41,750 nt of DNA, taken from NCBI GenBank assembly GCA_004298115.1, contig SCRJ01000093.1, positions 1 to 41,750 of the forward strand, read 5' to 3'. Source of the DNA: Acidobacteriota bacterium. GTDB taxonomy: Bacteria > Acidobacteriota > Thermoanaerobaculia > Thermoanaerobaculales > Thermoanaerobaculaceae. The notes under the pieces are model-generated. The model had not been told where the DNA came from and did no database searches. It was given only the letters and a program-made list of their open reading frames with translations. The first letter of the stretch is position 1; the number at the start of each line of letters is the position of its first letter. Of this stretch, positions 1 through 8,929 are shown in pieces. Position numbers and translations under genes: made by a program.

Positions 1-802
1 GCGGGTCCGCATCGGCGAGCCCCGCCAGCAGCGCCGGCCACAGCGCCGCCGGCGGCAGGCGGCGCGCCCCCTCGAGCGCGGCCATGCGCACCAACGGGTC
101 GGCGTCGCGGCACGCGCGGTGCAGCCCGGCCAGCGCTTCGCCCCGGCCCGCGCGCGCCAGCGACCACGCCGCCGCAAGGCGCACGTCGCGGTCGCGGCTC
201 GTCAGTTGGCCGGTGGCGCGCTTGACCCAAAGGGTGCCGCGAAAGCGCCAGAGTTCCTGCAGGATCGCGGCCTGCACGGCGGGGCGCCTCTCCCGTCCCA
301 GCCGCTGCAGCAGCCAGAGGTCGCACTCGGGGCACAGCGCCCTCCCGGCCCCCCAGGCCGCGGCGGAACGGACGTCGGGCGCGGGGTCCTGCAGCAGGCG
401 GCGCAGCTCGCCGGCCAGGGCCTCGCGCTCGCGCGCCCCCGCGGGCAAGGTCGCGGCGAGGCGACCCGCGGCCGCGGCTGCCGCGGCGCGGACACCGGCG
501 TAACGGTCGCGGGCGAGCCCCGCGACCAGCGGCGCCGCACCCGGGTTCGCGAGCTGGCCGAGCACGCTGGCGGCTGCGGCCCGGACCGTGGGGTCGGCGT
601 CCGCCGCCAGCGCCGCGAGCGCCCCGGCGTCGAAACGGCGCGCGTCCGCCAACTCCAGCAGCCGCGCCCGCGCCTGCGAGCCGACCGCGGCCGGCTCCGT
701 CGCGAGGGCGGGCGACGCCCAGAAACCGGCCGCCACGAGGAGGACCGCCGCCGCCGATCCGCGCCGCGCGGCGCGCACGCTGCGCAGGGCCGCGCCGGTC
801 AT
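1..802 (-). CDS. HEAT-repeat secreted protein, C-terminus cut by window edge
   Basis: An open frame reads on the minus strand from an ATG at 802 to base 1 with no stop, so the C-terminus lies outside the window. The first 35 or so residues look like a signal peptide: a basic N-region (RSVRAARRGS), a hydrophobic core (AAAVLLVAAGFWA) and an ALA-T cleavage site. The rest is a run of short alpha-helical repeats with the HEAT/PBS-lyase signature, for example 'DADPTVRAAAASVLGQL', 'DRYAGVRAAAAAAAGRL', 'DPAPDVRSAAAWGAG', 'DRDVRLAAAWSLARAG' and 'DADPLVRMAALEGARRL', at least five units. HEAT solenoids are protein-binding scaffolds, so the protein is probably a periplasmic or surface scaffold. In some lineages such repeats precede an enzymatic domain such as a peptidyl-prolyl isomerase, which cannot be judged here. 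Its ATG overlaps the stop of the upstream zinc-ribbon gene (ATGA), so the two are probably co-translated. Confidence 0.8.
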   Translation of the reverse strand, partial: MTGAALRSVRAARRGSAAAVLLVAAGFWASPALATEPAAVGSQARARLLELADARRFDAGALAALAADADPTVRAAAASVLGQLANPGAAPLVAGLARDRYAGVRAAAAAAAGRLAATLPAGAREREALAGELRRLLQDPAPDVRSAAAWGAGRALCPECDLWLLQRLGRERRPAVQAAILQELWRFRGTLWVKRATGQLTSRDRDVRLAAAWSLARAGRGEALAGLHRACRDADPLVRMAALEGARRLPPAALWPALLAGLADADP

Positions 803-1029
803 CGCGGGCGCTCCGGGGCGCGCTCCTCCGCAGCGACCTCGTTGCTGCAGACGTAGCAGATCGGCCCCGCCGCGGTGTCCATCTTCTTCCACTCCCCGAG
901 CGGACCGAGATCGCGCCCGCAGCGGAAGCAGTGGCGTTCGTCCCTCGTCTCGACTCGGGTCTCGTCCCTCACGGCTGCGGCGCCCTCGCAATCGCCCTCA
1001 TTCTCGCCGATTCCCGCTCCCACCGCCAC
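799..1029 (-). CDS. Small zinc-ribbon-like protein (about 76 aa or shorter)
   Basis: This short minus-strand frame ends in a TGA that overlaps the ATG of the HEAT-repeat gene (ATGA), a strong sign of a real coupled gene. The C-terminal half carries two Cys pairs spaced as in a treble-clef or zinc ribbon: 'HCFRCGRDLG' and, about 20 residues on, 'CYVCSNE'. The sequence between them (LGEWKKMDTAAGPICYVC) resembles small conserved zinc-binding proteins, but I do not recognise a named family. The N-terminus is uncertain. A GTG at 1029 gives 76 residues but has no clear Shine-Dalgarno, and a GTG at 972 would give about 57 residues starting just before the Cys-rich part. Function unknown; zinc binding is inferred from the cysteines. 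Confidence 0.55.
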   Translation of the reverse strand: MAVGAGIGENEGDCEGAAAVRDETRVETRDERHCFRCGRDLGPLGEWKKMDTAAGPICYVCSNEVAAEERAPERPR

Positions 1030-1055
1030 TCATCGCGGCAGGGCTCGGGAGAGAC

Positions 1056-1226
1056 GTGGTCCGTGGCCCGTGGTCCGAGAGGGCTGACACCGGAACCGAA
1101 CACGGGAATGCCAACATGCGCGCCCGGCGGGCGCGCCCCACATTAGAACCAACGACACCGACAGGCAGGGCGCTGCAGATTGGGGCGTGCAGGGGCGCCG
1201 CCGGGGGTGATCCGCGATCGGCGGCG
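1056..1226 (-). repeat. Dispersed intergenic repeat, copy A, with heptamer array
   Basis: This fills most of the 200-bp gap between the zinc-ribbon gene and the metallophosphoesterase gene. Read on the minus strand it holds 'CACGCCCCAATCTGCAGCGC', then 'TAATGTGGGGCGCG' and a near-perfect palindrome (GCGCGCCCG-C-CGGGCGCGC, about 1117-1135). It ends in three tandem 7-bp units (GGACCAC, GGGCCAC, GGACCAC; plus-strand 1056-1076). The same blocks in the same order occur at 25600-25897, and in part at 17498-17749. No coding signal was seen. Confidence 0.7.
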
Positions 1227-1229
1227 CCC

Positions 1230-1988
1230 TCAGGCGCCGTGCTGCAGGCGCTCCGCCAAGATCGCCGGCAACCCGGCGCCGAGGATCCGCCGCCTGGCCC
1301 CTTCGACGTCGTACGCCACCCGGAACAGGGTGAAGCGGCGGGCGTCCGAGTCGTAGATCCCGTACGAGGCGCGCGGGTCGCGGTCGCGCGGCTGCCCCAC
1401 CGAGCCGGGGTTGATGAAGTAGCGGCGGGCGGGGTCGAGGTCGATGACGACGCGGGTGCCGCGCAGCAGGACGCCGACGACGCCCTCGCGGCCGTCCGCC
1501 TGGGTGCGCTCGAACATGCACGGCACGTGCGAGTGGCCGAAGAAGGTGACGGCCGCGGCGATGGCGGCGAACGCCTGCGCGGCCTCCGCCTCGCCGAACA
1601 GGTACTCGTCCTCGTCGCCCGGCGAGCCGTGGCAGATCGCGAGGTCCGCCTCCACCGTCCGCGGGCCCACCGGGAGCGCCTCGAGGTAGCGCCGGTTCAC
1701 CGCCGTCAGCACCTCCGCGGTCCACTGCGCGGCGCGGCGGGCGTGCGGGTTGAAGAACACCGCCCCCTGTTCGGGGTCGAGGACCACGCGGTCGTGGTTG
1801 CCGCGCACCGAGATCACCCCCGTGCCCATGCGCCGCAGGCGCTCGACCACCTGGTTCGGCGCCGCGCCGTAGCCGACCGCATCGCCGAGGAACAGGACGG
1901 CGTCCCGGCGTTTGCGGGCGGCGTGGGCGAGCACGGCCCGAAACGCCTCGACGTTGCCGTGGAGGTCCGAGATGACGAGGTACCTCAT
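1230..1988 (-). CDS. Metallophosphoesterase (calcineurin-like, YfcE/MJ0936 type)
   Basis: A protein of about 252 residues with the full set of calcineurin-like metallophosphoesterase motifs: 'SDLHGN' near the N-terminus (D-x-H), 'FLGDAVGYG' (GD), 'VRGNHDR' (GNHD), 'ICHGSP' (H) and 'FFGHSHVP' (GH-x-H). These residues hold a di-metal centre that hydrolyses phosphomono- or phosphodiesters. The short single-domain layout and the 'YFINPGSVGQPRDRDPRASY' segment match the YfcE/MJ0936 phosphodiesterase group. I chose the ATG at 1988 because it starts directly before the first beta strand (MRYLVISDLHG) and has a GGGGAG Shine-Dalgarno; an in-frame ATG at 2006 would add six residues. It lies 70 bp downstream of aroK on the same strand. 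The physiological substrate cannot be read from the sequence. Confidence 0.9.
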   Translation of the reverse strand: MRYLVISDLHGNVEAFRAVLAHAARKRRDAVLFLGDAVGYGAAPNQVVERLRRMGTGVISVRGNHDRVVLDPEQGAVFFNPHARRAAQWTAEVLTAVNRRYLEALPVGPRTVEADLAICHGSPGDEDEYLFGEAEAAQAFAAIAAAVTFFGHSHVPCMFERTQADGREGVVGVLLRGTRVVIDLDPARRYFINPGSVGQPRDRDPRASYGIYDSDARRFTLFRVAYDVEGARRRILGAGLPAILAERLQHGA

Positions 1989-2058
1989 GCCGCTCCCCGG
2001 ATCCATGGCCGTCGCGTCCCGGCGCAGGGGCGGCGTGTGCGGCCGCCCGCCAGCGGGG

Positions 2059-2562
2059 TCACTGGCGCGCCTCCAGCAGCAGCGCCAGCCGCCCGGCGAG
2101 CGCCTCGGCGTCCTCGCCCGCCTCGGGGCGGATGGTCACGTCGGCGGAGCGGTAGTGCGGCAGGCGCTCGGAGTAGAGCTCGAACGCGCGTTCGGGGGAG
2201 CCGAACAGCGGCCGTTCGCCGCGCTTGCCCGGCAGGCGGCGCGCGATCTCGCCCCAGGGCACGTCGAGGAACACCGAGACCCCGGCGCGGCGGATCAGCT
2301 CACGGTTGCCGGGCTGCACGAACGTGCCCCCCCCGGAGGCGACGACGCACGCCGCGAAGCGGGCGCACGCGGCAAGCTGGCGCGCCTCCTCGGCCCTGAA
2401 GACCACCTCGCCGTGCTCGGCGAAGACCCGCGCCACGCTCATCCGCAGGCTCGCCTCGACGCGGGCGTCGAGGTCGAGGAAGAGCGCCCCGCTGCGGCGG
2501 GCCAGCGCCCGGCCCGTCGTGGTCTTCCCCGCGCCCATGAAGCCGATGAGGAACACCCGCAC
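2059..2562 (-). CDS. aroK: Shikimate kinase
   Basis: A 167-residue protein of normal length for shikimate kinase, which phosphorylates the 3-OH of shikimate with ATP in the aromatic amino acid (chorismate) pathway. Visible motifs are the Walker A loop 'GFMGAGKTT' at residues 7-15, the shikimate-binding 'DLDARVE' (D-x-D), 'FRAEEARQL' (the FRxxE arginine), 'ASGGGT' (GGG) and 'GERPLF', the lid arginine. 'HYRSAD' near the C-terminus carries the adenine-side arginine. It sits 23 bp after accC, so it is probably transcribed with the TPR-roadblock-accBC run; that grouping links fatty-acid and aromatic biosynthesis only by position. Identification is firm. Confidence 0.95.
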   Translation of the reverse strand: MRVFLIGFMGAGKTTTGRALARRSGALFLDLDARVEASLRMSVARVFAEHGEVVFRAEEARQLAACARFAACVVASGGGTFVQPGNRELIRRAGVSVFLDVPWGEIARRLPGKRGERPLFGSPERAFELYSERLPHYRSADVTIRPEAGEDAEALAGRLALLLEARQ

Positions 2563-2585
2563 GCGCTCCGCCTCCCATGCCGGCG

Positions 2586-3923
2586 CTACTCGCGGGTCGC
2601 GAACCGCTCCATGAAGCGCGTCGAGAGCCTGCCCTCGACGAAGTCAGGCTCCTCGAGGATCCTGAGGTGGAGCGGGATCGACGTCCGCACCCCGCCGATG
2701 ACGAACATCGAGAGCGCCCGCTTCGCCCGCCGGATCGCCTCGCGCCGATCCGCGCCGTAGGCAATCACCTTGGCGAGGAGCGAGTCGTAGTTGGGCGGGA
2801 CGCGGTAGCCGCGGTAGATGTGGGTGTCGATCCGCACCCCGGGCCCGACCGGGAACGCCAGCTCCGTGATCTCGCCGGGGGACGGCGCGAACGTCACCGG
2901 GTCCTCGGCGTTGACGCGGAACTCGATCGCGTGGCCGCGGATCGCGGGCCGGCGGCGGAAGGAGAGCGGCTGCCCGTTCGCCACCCTGAGCTGCTCGAGC
3001 ACCAGGTCCACGCCCGTCACCGCCTCGGTCACCGGGTGCTCGACCTGGATGCGCGTGTTCATCTCCATGAAGTAGAACTCGCCGTCGTTGTAGAGGAACT
3101 CGACCGTGCCCGCGCTCGTGTAGCCGACCGCGACGGCCGCCTCGACCGCGGCGTCGCACATCCGCTCGCGCAAGAGGGCGTCGACGGCGACCGAAGGCGC
3201 CTCCTCGATCAGCTTCTGGTGGCGGCGCTGGATCGAGCACTCGCGCTCGCCGAGCGCGACCACGCGCCCTTGCGTGTCGCCGACCACCTGGATCTCGATG
3301 TGGCGGGGCTCGGTGAGGTACTTCTCGAGGTAGACGTCGGCCACGCCGAACGCCCGCTCGGCCTCGTGCCGCGCGGTGTCGAAGACCTGGCGCAGCTCGC
3401 GCGGGTCGCGCGCCACCCGCATCCCCTTGCCCCCGCCCCCCGCCGACGCCTTGAGGATCACCGGGAACCCCACGCTCTCGGCGAGCGCGACCGCCTCCTC
3501 GCGGGACGCGAGCGGCTCGGAGGAGCCCGGCAGCACCGGCACGCCGCGCGCGGTCACCGTCCGCCGGGCGTTGGCCTTGTCGCCCATCGACCGGATCGCC
3601 TCGGGCGGCGGGCCGATCCAGACCATGCCGCACTCCTGCACGACCTCCGCGAAGTGCGCGTTCTCGGCGAGGAAGCCGTAGCCGGGGTGGAGCGCGTCGG
3701 CGCCGGTGATCTCGGCCGCGGCGATCACCGCCGTGATGTTGAGGTACGAAGCGGCCGCGGACGGCGGCCCGATGCAGACCGACTCGTCGGCCATGCGCAC
3801 GTGCAGGGCGTCGCGATCCGCCTCGGAGTGCACCGCCACCGTCGCCACGCCCGCTTCGCGGCACGCGGCGATGATTCGCAGGGCGATCTCCCCGCGGTTC
3901 GCGATCAGGACTTTCGAGATCAT
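2586..3923 (-). CDS. accC: Acetyl-CoA carboxylase, biotin carboxylase subunit
   Basis: A protein of 445 residues, the usual length for AccC. It carboxylates the biotin of AccB using ATP and bicarbonate, the first half-reaction of malonyl-CoA synthesis. The N-terminus '[18 protein letters not shown]' is diagnostic. The ATP-grasp part has the glycine-rich loop '[15 protein letters not shown]' and the metal and bicarbonate site '[18 protein letters not shown]'. The C-terminal domain has '[13 protein letters not shown]' and the closing '[20 protein letters not shown]'. It follows accB by 6 bp, the usual accBC pair. The carboxyltransferase genes accA and accD are not in the window. Confidence 0.97.
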   Translation of the reverse strand: MISKVLIANRGEIALRIIAACREAGVATVAVHSEADRDALHVRMADESVCIGPPSAAASYLNITAVIAAAEITGADALHPGYGFLAENAHFAEVVQECGMVWIGPPPEAIRSMGDKANARRTVTARGVPVLPGSSEPLASREEAVALAESVGFPVILKASAGGGGKGMRVARDPRELRQVFDTARHEAERAFGVADVYLEKYLTEPRHIEIQVVGDTQGRVVALGERECSIQRRHQKLIEEAPSVAVDALLRERMCDAAVEAAVAVGYTSAGTVEFLYNDGEFYFMEMNTRIQVEHPVTEAVTGVDLVLEQLRVANGQPLSFRRRPAIRGHAIEFRVNAEDPVTFAPSPGEITELAFPVGPGVRIDTHIYRGYRVPPNYDSLLAKVIAYGADRREAIRRAKRALSMFVIGGVRTSIPLHLRILEEPDFVEGRLSTRFMERFATRE

Positions 3924-3929
3924 GGCGGG

Positions 3930-4433
<504 letters not shown>

Positions 4434-4443
4434 CCCCATCCTC

Positions 4444-4797
4444 TCAGACGAACTCGTGGCGCAGGCGGTGGGCCGCAAGGCGGCTCGCAAATCGTGCCTT
4501 ACCAGGGTTTCCGTCACGGCCCACGACGGCAAGCAGGAAATAGGTGTCGGTGATGCTGGTGATCAGCACGACCTTGCGCTCGGCCACCACGGCGACCTGA
4601 TCGAGGGCGCCGAGCTGGAGCTCGCGGTTCGCCGAGGTGACGTCGCGCAGGAACGTCGAGTACTCGGCGATCAGCTCCTCGACGTCCTCCGACCGCTCGC
4701 TCCAGCTGGTCACGGGGATCCCGTCGCGGTCGGAGATCACGGTCACCGATACGCCGGCACACTCCCTGACCCCGGTCAAGGCGTCTTCGAAGGTCAT
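4444..4797 (-). CDS. Roadblock/LC7 domain protein
   Basis: A 117-residue single-domain protein with the features of the Roadblock/LC7 (MglB-like) fold: '[30 protein letters not shown]' (helix, then beta strands around a D-G turn), a central helix '[23 protein letters not shown]', and '[48 protein letters not shown]'. Family members are dimers that act as GTPase-activating or regulatory partners of Ras-like small GTPases in polarity and motility. No GTPase gene is in the window. The start at 4797 overlaps the stop of the TPR gene (ATGA), and the stop lies about 10 bp before accB, so it is embedded in the TPR-accBC operon. Specific function unknown; family assignment fairly sure. Confidence 0.82.
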   Translation of the reverse strand: MTFEDALTGVRECAGVSVTVISDRDGIPVTSWSERSEDVEELIAEYSTFLRDVTSANRELQLGALDQVAVVAERKVVLITSITDTYFLLAVVGRDGNPGKARFASRLAAHRLRHEFV

Positions 4798-6164
4798 CGC
4801 TGCGCTCGTTCCTCGCCCAGTGTAAGGCACGCCAGCCAGCGCTGCAACGCGGCGATCTTCTGTTCGCGCGGCGGGAGCGGGGGCGGCGCCTCCGGCAGCG
4901 GCGTCATCATGTCGCGGACGAGAGCCAGCAGGTCGGCGGCCTCGACGTTGGCGGGCTCGCGCTCGAGCAGGAGCTCGAGGACTCCGACCGCCTCGCCGAG
5001 CGCCTGTTGTTGCACGTACAGCCGCGCCAGCGTCAGCGACGCCGGCCGCGGCACCGGCTCCGTCCCGGCGGCCGACGCCAGCAGCACCGCCTTGAGCAGC
5101 GCCGGCGCCTGGTCGGCGTCCGGTACGGTGAACAGGTCGGCATCGGACGACGGCGCCGGCTCCGCGGGCGGGGCGGCCGGCTCGGCCGCGAACGACTCGG
5201 CCGGCGGCGCCGCGGGCCAGTCCTCGGCCGGCTCCACCGGGAACGCGTCGGCCGGCGGCGCGGCCGCGAACGCGTCGGCGGCCGGCGGTGCGGCCCCGGC
5301 CGGCGCCGGGAACGCTTCCTCCAGCGCCGCCTCGGGCGCCGGCGGCTCCGCGGCGGGCGCGGCGACGGGAGGCGGCACGACGGCGACGGGGGCGGCCGCG
5401 ATCGCCGCAGGCGCCGCCTCAGGCTCGAATTCGAACCCCACCAGCGGCGTCAGCGCCGGCTCCACGTCCGCCGGAAGCCGCGCGGGTTCCGCGGCCGCGA
5501 TCGCCTCGGCCGGGCCCGCGGCGGGGCCGCTCCCGAGCGTCTCGGCCGCAGGCGCGGACACGGGCTCGGGCTCGGCGAACGGCGCGGGTGCCTCCGCCGC
5601 GGACTCCGGCGGAGGCGCGGCGAACGGCGCCGGCGCGCCCCCTTCGAACGGCGCCTCGGCGGGTTGCGGCGGCGCCTCGACCTCGGCGGCCGGCAAGGCG
5701 GCCATCGGCGCGGCGGGGAGCTCGGTGGGCGGGGGCTCGGGGGGCTCGGGGGGCGCGGCGTCGGCGGACAGGGCGTCCACCGCGGCCTGCAGCACGTCGT
5801 CGCCGGGGACCAGCTCGAGGCAGCGGGTCATCGCCTCCAGCGCGCGCGGCCGCTGGCCGAGCGCCAGGTACGCCTCGCCGAGCAGCCGCCAGGCGACCGG
5901 GTTGCCGGGGTCGAGCGCGAGCGCCTCGCGCAGGCCGCTCACCGCCTCGGTGGACTCCCCGGCCTCGATGCACGCGCGCCCGAGCGAGACCCAGGCGGCG
6001 ACGTAGCGCGGGTGGTGCGCCAGGCCGGCGCGGAGCACCGCGGCCGCCTCGGCGGCGCGCCCGTCGCGCCGCAGCAGCTCGCCGAGCTGGTAGAACTGCC
6101 GCGAGCCGGGGTTGGACGCCAGCTCCCGCTCCAGGTCGGCGATCCGGCGCGTGTACTCGGTCAT
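4794..6164 (-). CDS. TPR-repeat protein with long Ala/Pro/Glu-rich linker
   Basis: A 456-residue protein. Residues about 1-125 contain three to four tetratricopeptide repeats ('FYQLGELLRRDGRAAEAAAVLRAGLAHHPRYVAAWVSLGRAC...', with the typical W-LG-Y-A-F-A-P pattern and 'NPVAWRLLGEAYLALGQRPRALEAMTRCLEL'). Residues about 135-330 are a low-complexity Ala/Pro/Glu stretch, presumably disordered. The C-terminal 100 residues regain a TPR-like character ('LTLARLYVQQQALGEAVGVLELLLEREPANVEAADLLALV'). There is no signal peptide or membrane segment, so it is probably a cytoplasmic adaptor. It is the first gene of a run that continues with a Roadblock protein, accB, accC and aroK, and its stop overlaps the Roadblock start. 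A role as a scaffold with the Roadblock protein is inferred from the coupling only. Confidence 0.85.
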   Translation of the reverse strand: MTEYTRRIADLERELASNPGSRQFYQLGELLRRDGRAAEAAAVLRAGLAHHPRYVAAWVSLGRACIEAGESTEAVSGLREALALDPGNPVAWRLLGEAYLALGQRPRALEAMTRCLELVPGDDVLQAAVDALSADAAPPEPPEPPPTELPAAPMAALPAAEVEAPPQPAEAPFEGGAPAPFAAPPPESAAEAPAPFAEPEPVSAPAAETLGSGPAAGPAEAIAAAEPARLPADVEPALTPLVGFEFEPEAAPAAIAAAPVAVVPPPVAAPAAEPPAPEAALEEAFPAPAGAAPPAADAFAAAPPADAFPVEPAEDWPAAPPAESFAAEPAAPPAEPAPSSDADLFTVPDADQAPALLKAVLLASAAGTEPVPRPASLTLARLYVQQQALGEAVGVLELLLEREPANVEAADLLALVRDMMTPLPEAPPPLPPREQKIAALQRWLACLTLGEERAQR

Positions 6165-6172
6165 CGGGCCAT

Positions 6173-6178
6173 TTTATA
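6173..6178 (-). promoter_or_regulatory. Candidate -10 box (TATAAA) for the TPR-acc operon
   Basis: On the minus strand TATAAA ends 8 nt before the ATG at 6164. Transcription starting 6-8 nt downstream of a -10 box would begin at or next to the start codon, giving a leaderless mRNA. No good -35 box and no Shine-Dalgarno were seen. The neighbouring 6179-6330 holds nothing else that I can recognise. Confidence 0.45.
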
Positions 6179-6330
6179 CCGAAACCGGGTCCGGGGAACC
6201 AGCCGCCCCTGGGGTCGGGCGTGCGCTGGCGCGCGATGGCCCGCGAGGCGGCGGCGCGGATCCGCCGGCCGCGCCGGCTTGGGACGACCGTAGCCCCGGA
6301 TTGCGCCACGGCGCAGGCCGGACCCCAATG

Positions 6331-6358
6331 AAAAAGGGGCCGCGCTGAGCGCGGCCCC
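6331..6358 (-). terminator. Intrinsic terminator of the pil/TIG operon
   Basis: A perfect 10-bp GC stem (GGGGCCGCGC, 3-nt loop TCA, GCGCGGCCCC), followed on the minus strand by TTTTT, lies 25 bp after the stop of the IPT/TIG lipoprotein gene. This is a textbook Rho-independent terminator. It separates the pilus operon from the downstream TPR-acc operon. Confidence 0.93.
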
Positions 6359-6382
6359 GTGGTTGGCTGGGTTCGGCGCGGC

Positions 6383-8905
6383 CTACGGCGTCACGGTGAC
6401 CGTCGCCGGCGCCGAGTTGGCGCCGTTGAACGAGGCGATGATGGTTCCGATCTGGCCGCTCGTCGCGGTGTTCGACACCGTCACCTGGAGGACGCCGAGG
6501 CCGTTCGTGATCGGCACGGTCGCTGGGCTCGCGGAGAAGAAGCCCGCCGGAACCGCGTACGTGATCGTCGCGTTAACGGGCCCGGCAGGAGTAGGCGTGA
6601 CGGTGATCGTGAATTGGGTCGACTTGTCCGTGGCCGCGGCCGACACGTTCTGGTTGGTCGGCGCGAGCGTCACGGTGGTCGCCACCGGCGGAACGACGCA
6701 CGAGGTGTCGCTGGGAACGATGGTCAGCGCGCCCGGCAGCGTGTCGGTGCACTTGTTGCTGGTGTTGAGGACCTGCACGTCGATGGCCGTGGCCACCTTC
6801 TGGACCCCGGTCCCGCCCGTGCCGCACGCGGCCGTCCGGTAGTTGATGCCCGCTGCCTCGAAGCTCGTCGTCAGGGTGGCGGTGAGCTGGCCCGAGCTGA
6901 CGAAGGTGGCGGGCAGCGTCATCGGCGGGTTGGTGAAGATGATGCGCATCCCCGGCTCGAAGTTCGAGCCGGTCACGGTGATGGTGCAGCCGGTGCTGGC
7001 GCCGTTGGCGCACGTCGAGGTGACGCCGGTCATCAGCGGGTTCATCGGCGTGTAGGTCCAGGCACCGCCGGAGGCGGAGGTGCTCGAGTCGATGTTGGTG
7101 ACGGACACGGGGCCCTCGATCGGCGAGCACGAGCGCACCGTGACGGCGCCGCTCGTGGCGACGATCTGGGTGCCGGCGACGCTGAGGACCTGCGCCGGGG
7201 TGCCCGCGAGCGAAACGGCGAGCGGACCCACGAACCCCTGCCCGAAGATCGTGACCTGGGTGCCGCCGGTGTCTGGGCCCTGGCCGGGGGCGACCGAGGA
7301 GATGAACATCGCCTGGCCGTACTGGTACGGGAGCGAGTTCGAGACCTTGCCGCTCCCGACGTTGGTCACGGTGACGCCGACCGTGGTCGGGGTGCCGGGC
7401 TGACTCGCGGTGATGCTCGGGGCGATGCAGACGACCTGGTTGAAGTTGTTGGAGACGACCTGCGCCTGCTGCGCGCCGAAGAGCACCTGGACAGGGTACT
7501 GGAAGCCGGTGCCCGTGATGGTGACGCGGGTGCCGCCCTCGAGCGGGCCGAGGTTGGGGGTCAGGACGTAGAGCTGCGGCGTCTGGCCCTCGAGGTAGGT
7601 GAACGCCGACGGCAGCGTGGCGACGCCGAGGGCGGTCGTGACGGTCACGTCCACGGGCGCCGTCGGGACGGTGCCGGTCAGCGGCCGCGTCACCACGGTG
7701 ATCGCGGTGCCGTCGTCGGAGACGTTCTGCACGCTCTCGTTGATCGAACCGAACTGCACCGTGACCGGCTGGACGAAGTTCCGGCCGTAGATCACCACGG
7801 TCTCGTTCCCGGACGCCGAGCCGTAGGTCGGCGAGATGTAGAAGATCGTCGGCGGCGTGGTGACGTCGGGGACGTAGGTGAACACCCGCGGGAACGTGTT
7901 GGACTGGCTGTTGCCGCCGAGCTGGTTCTTGATCGTGAAATCGACCGGGATCGTCTGCGACACGGTGCCGGTCGAGGCGCGCGGCGTCTGCACGTGGGCG
8001 GTGTCGGTGCCGTCGGCGCCGTGCTGCACGTCGACGACGCGGGCCGCGATGTTCTTGCCCACGCCCCCGTTCGGGTCGGTGAAGACGAAGTCCACCTCGA
8101 TCGGCTCGGTGAAGTACTTGCCGGTGAGGGCGATGATGTCGCCGCCCGAGGCCGAGCCGGTGGCGGGCACGACGCTGTACAGGAGCGGGGCGCCGGTGTC
8201 GGCGGCGTAGGTGAAGACGCCGGTCGCGGTCACCGAGACGACCGCGCCCCCGGCCCCGGTGACGCCGCGCAGGGTGACGACCACGTCGGCGAGACGGTCG
8301 TTCGAGACCCCGCCCGGGATCTGCGGCGTGAGGACGGTGATCGAGCTGCCGTCGGCCGCGACCGCGGTGACGGTCGCCGGGTACGAGGTCCCCGAGACGA
8401 CGAACGCGACGTCGAGCGGCTGGAGGAAGCCCTGCCCGTGGATGACGACCTGGTCGCCGCCCTGGGGCTTGCCGCGGTTGGGCAGCACCGAGGTGATGGC
8501 GAGCTGCGCCGCGCTGCCGCCGCGGAAGTGCACGGCGGCGGTGGCGGAGCCGCTCCCCACGCGGGCGGTGACGAGGCCGTCGCCGCCGGCGAGCGACACG
8601 AGCGTCGCGGTGGCCCGCCCGCCGCTGGTGGTGCGCGTCTCCTCCTGCTTGCCGTTCTCGAACAGCCCGATGGTCGTGGTGAACGTGACCGCGGTGCCGT
8701 CGGCCACGGTGCCGCTGCCCGCGCCGATCTGGGCCACGAGCAGGATGTTCTCGTTGATCCCGGCGACGGAGGGGCTGGCGGTGAGGGAGACCGTGTTGGC
8801 CACCGGAGTGGGCACCTTGGGCGCCGTGGGGCTGCTCTGCGAGCAACTGACGAGCGTCACGGCGGTGCCGAGCGCCAAGCCGACGAGGAAAAGGTTTCGC
8901 TTCAT
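6383..8905 (-). CDS. Multi-IPT/TIG-domain lipoprotein
   Basis: A protein of about 840 residues. It starts 'MKRNLFLVGLALGTAVTLVSC', a lipoprotein signal with lipobox LVSC, so it should be lipidated and surface- or periplasm-facing. After an Ig-like/Big-type segment (about 30-130, 'NTVSLTASPSVAGINENILL') come six IPT/TIG units recognised by the repeated 'P..G...GG..V.I.G.GF..P..V.FG' pattern: 'PNRGKPQGGDQVVIHGQGF', 'PATGSASGGDIIALTGKYF', 'PTYGSASGNETVVIYGRNF', 'PNLGPLEGGTRVTITGTGF', 'PGQGPDTGGTQVTIFGQGF' and a divergent sixth. A final Big-like domain ends the protein. IPT/TIG beta-sandwiches are adhesive or structural modules. The ATG at 8905 has a GGGAG Shine-Dalgarno. It follows a small lipoprotein and pilQ and precedes the terminator, so it is probably the last gene of the pil operon. 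Confidence 0.88.
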   Translation of the reverse strand: MKRNLFLVGLALGTAVTLVSCSQSSPTAPKVPTPVANTVSLTASPSVAGINENILLVAQIGAGSGTVADGTAVTFTTTIGLFENGKQEETRTTSGGRATATLVSLAGGDGLVTARVGSGSATAAVHFRGGSAAQLAITSVLPNRGKPQGGDQVVIHGQGFLQPLDVAFVVSGTSYPATVTAVAADGSSITVLTPQIPGGVSNDRLADVVVTLRGVTGAGGAVVSVTATGVFTYAADTGAPLLYSVVPATGSASGGDIIALTGKYFTEPIEVDFVFTDPNGGVGKNIAARVVDVQHGADGTDTAHVQTPRASTGTVSQTIPVDFTIKNQLGGNSQSNTFPRVFTYVPDVTTPPTIFYISPTYGSASGNETVVIYGRNFVQPVTVQFGSINESVQNVSDDGTAITVVTRPLTGTVPTAPVDVTVTTALGVATLPSAFTYLEGQTPQLYVLTPNLGPLEGGTRVTITGTGFQYPVQVLFGAQQAQVVSNNFNQVVCIAPSITASQPGTPTTVGVTVTNVGSGKVSNSLPYQYGQAMFISSVAPGQGPDTGGTQVTIFGQGFVGPLAVSLAGTPAQVLSVAGTQIVATSGAVTVRSCSPIEGPVSVTNIDSSTSASGGAWTYTPMNPLMTGVTSTCANGASTGCTITVTGSNFEPGMRIIFTNPPMTLPATFVSSGQLTATLTTSFEAAGINYRTAACGTGGTGVQKVATAIDVQVLNTSNKCTDTLPGALTIVPSDTSCVVPPVATTVTLAPTNQNVSAAATDKSTQFTITVTPTPAGPVNATITYAVPAGFFSASPATVPITNGLGVLQVTVSNTATSGQIGTIIASFNGANSAPATVTVTP

Positions 8906-8929
8906 GGTCGTCTCCCGCATCTCCAACCT

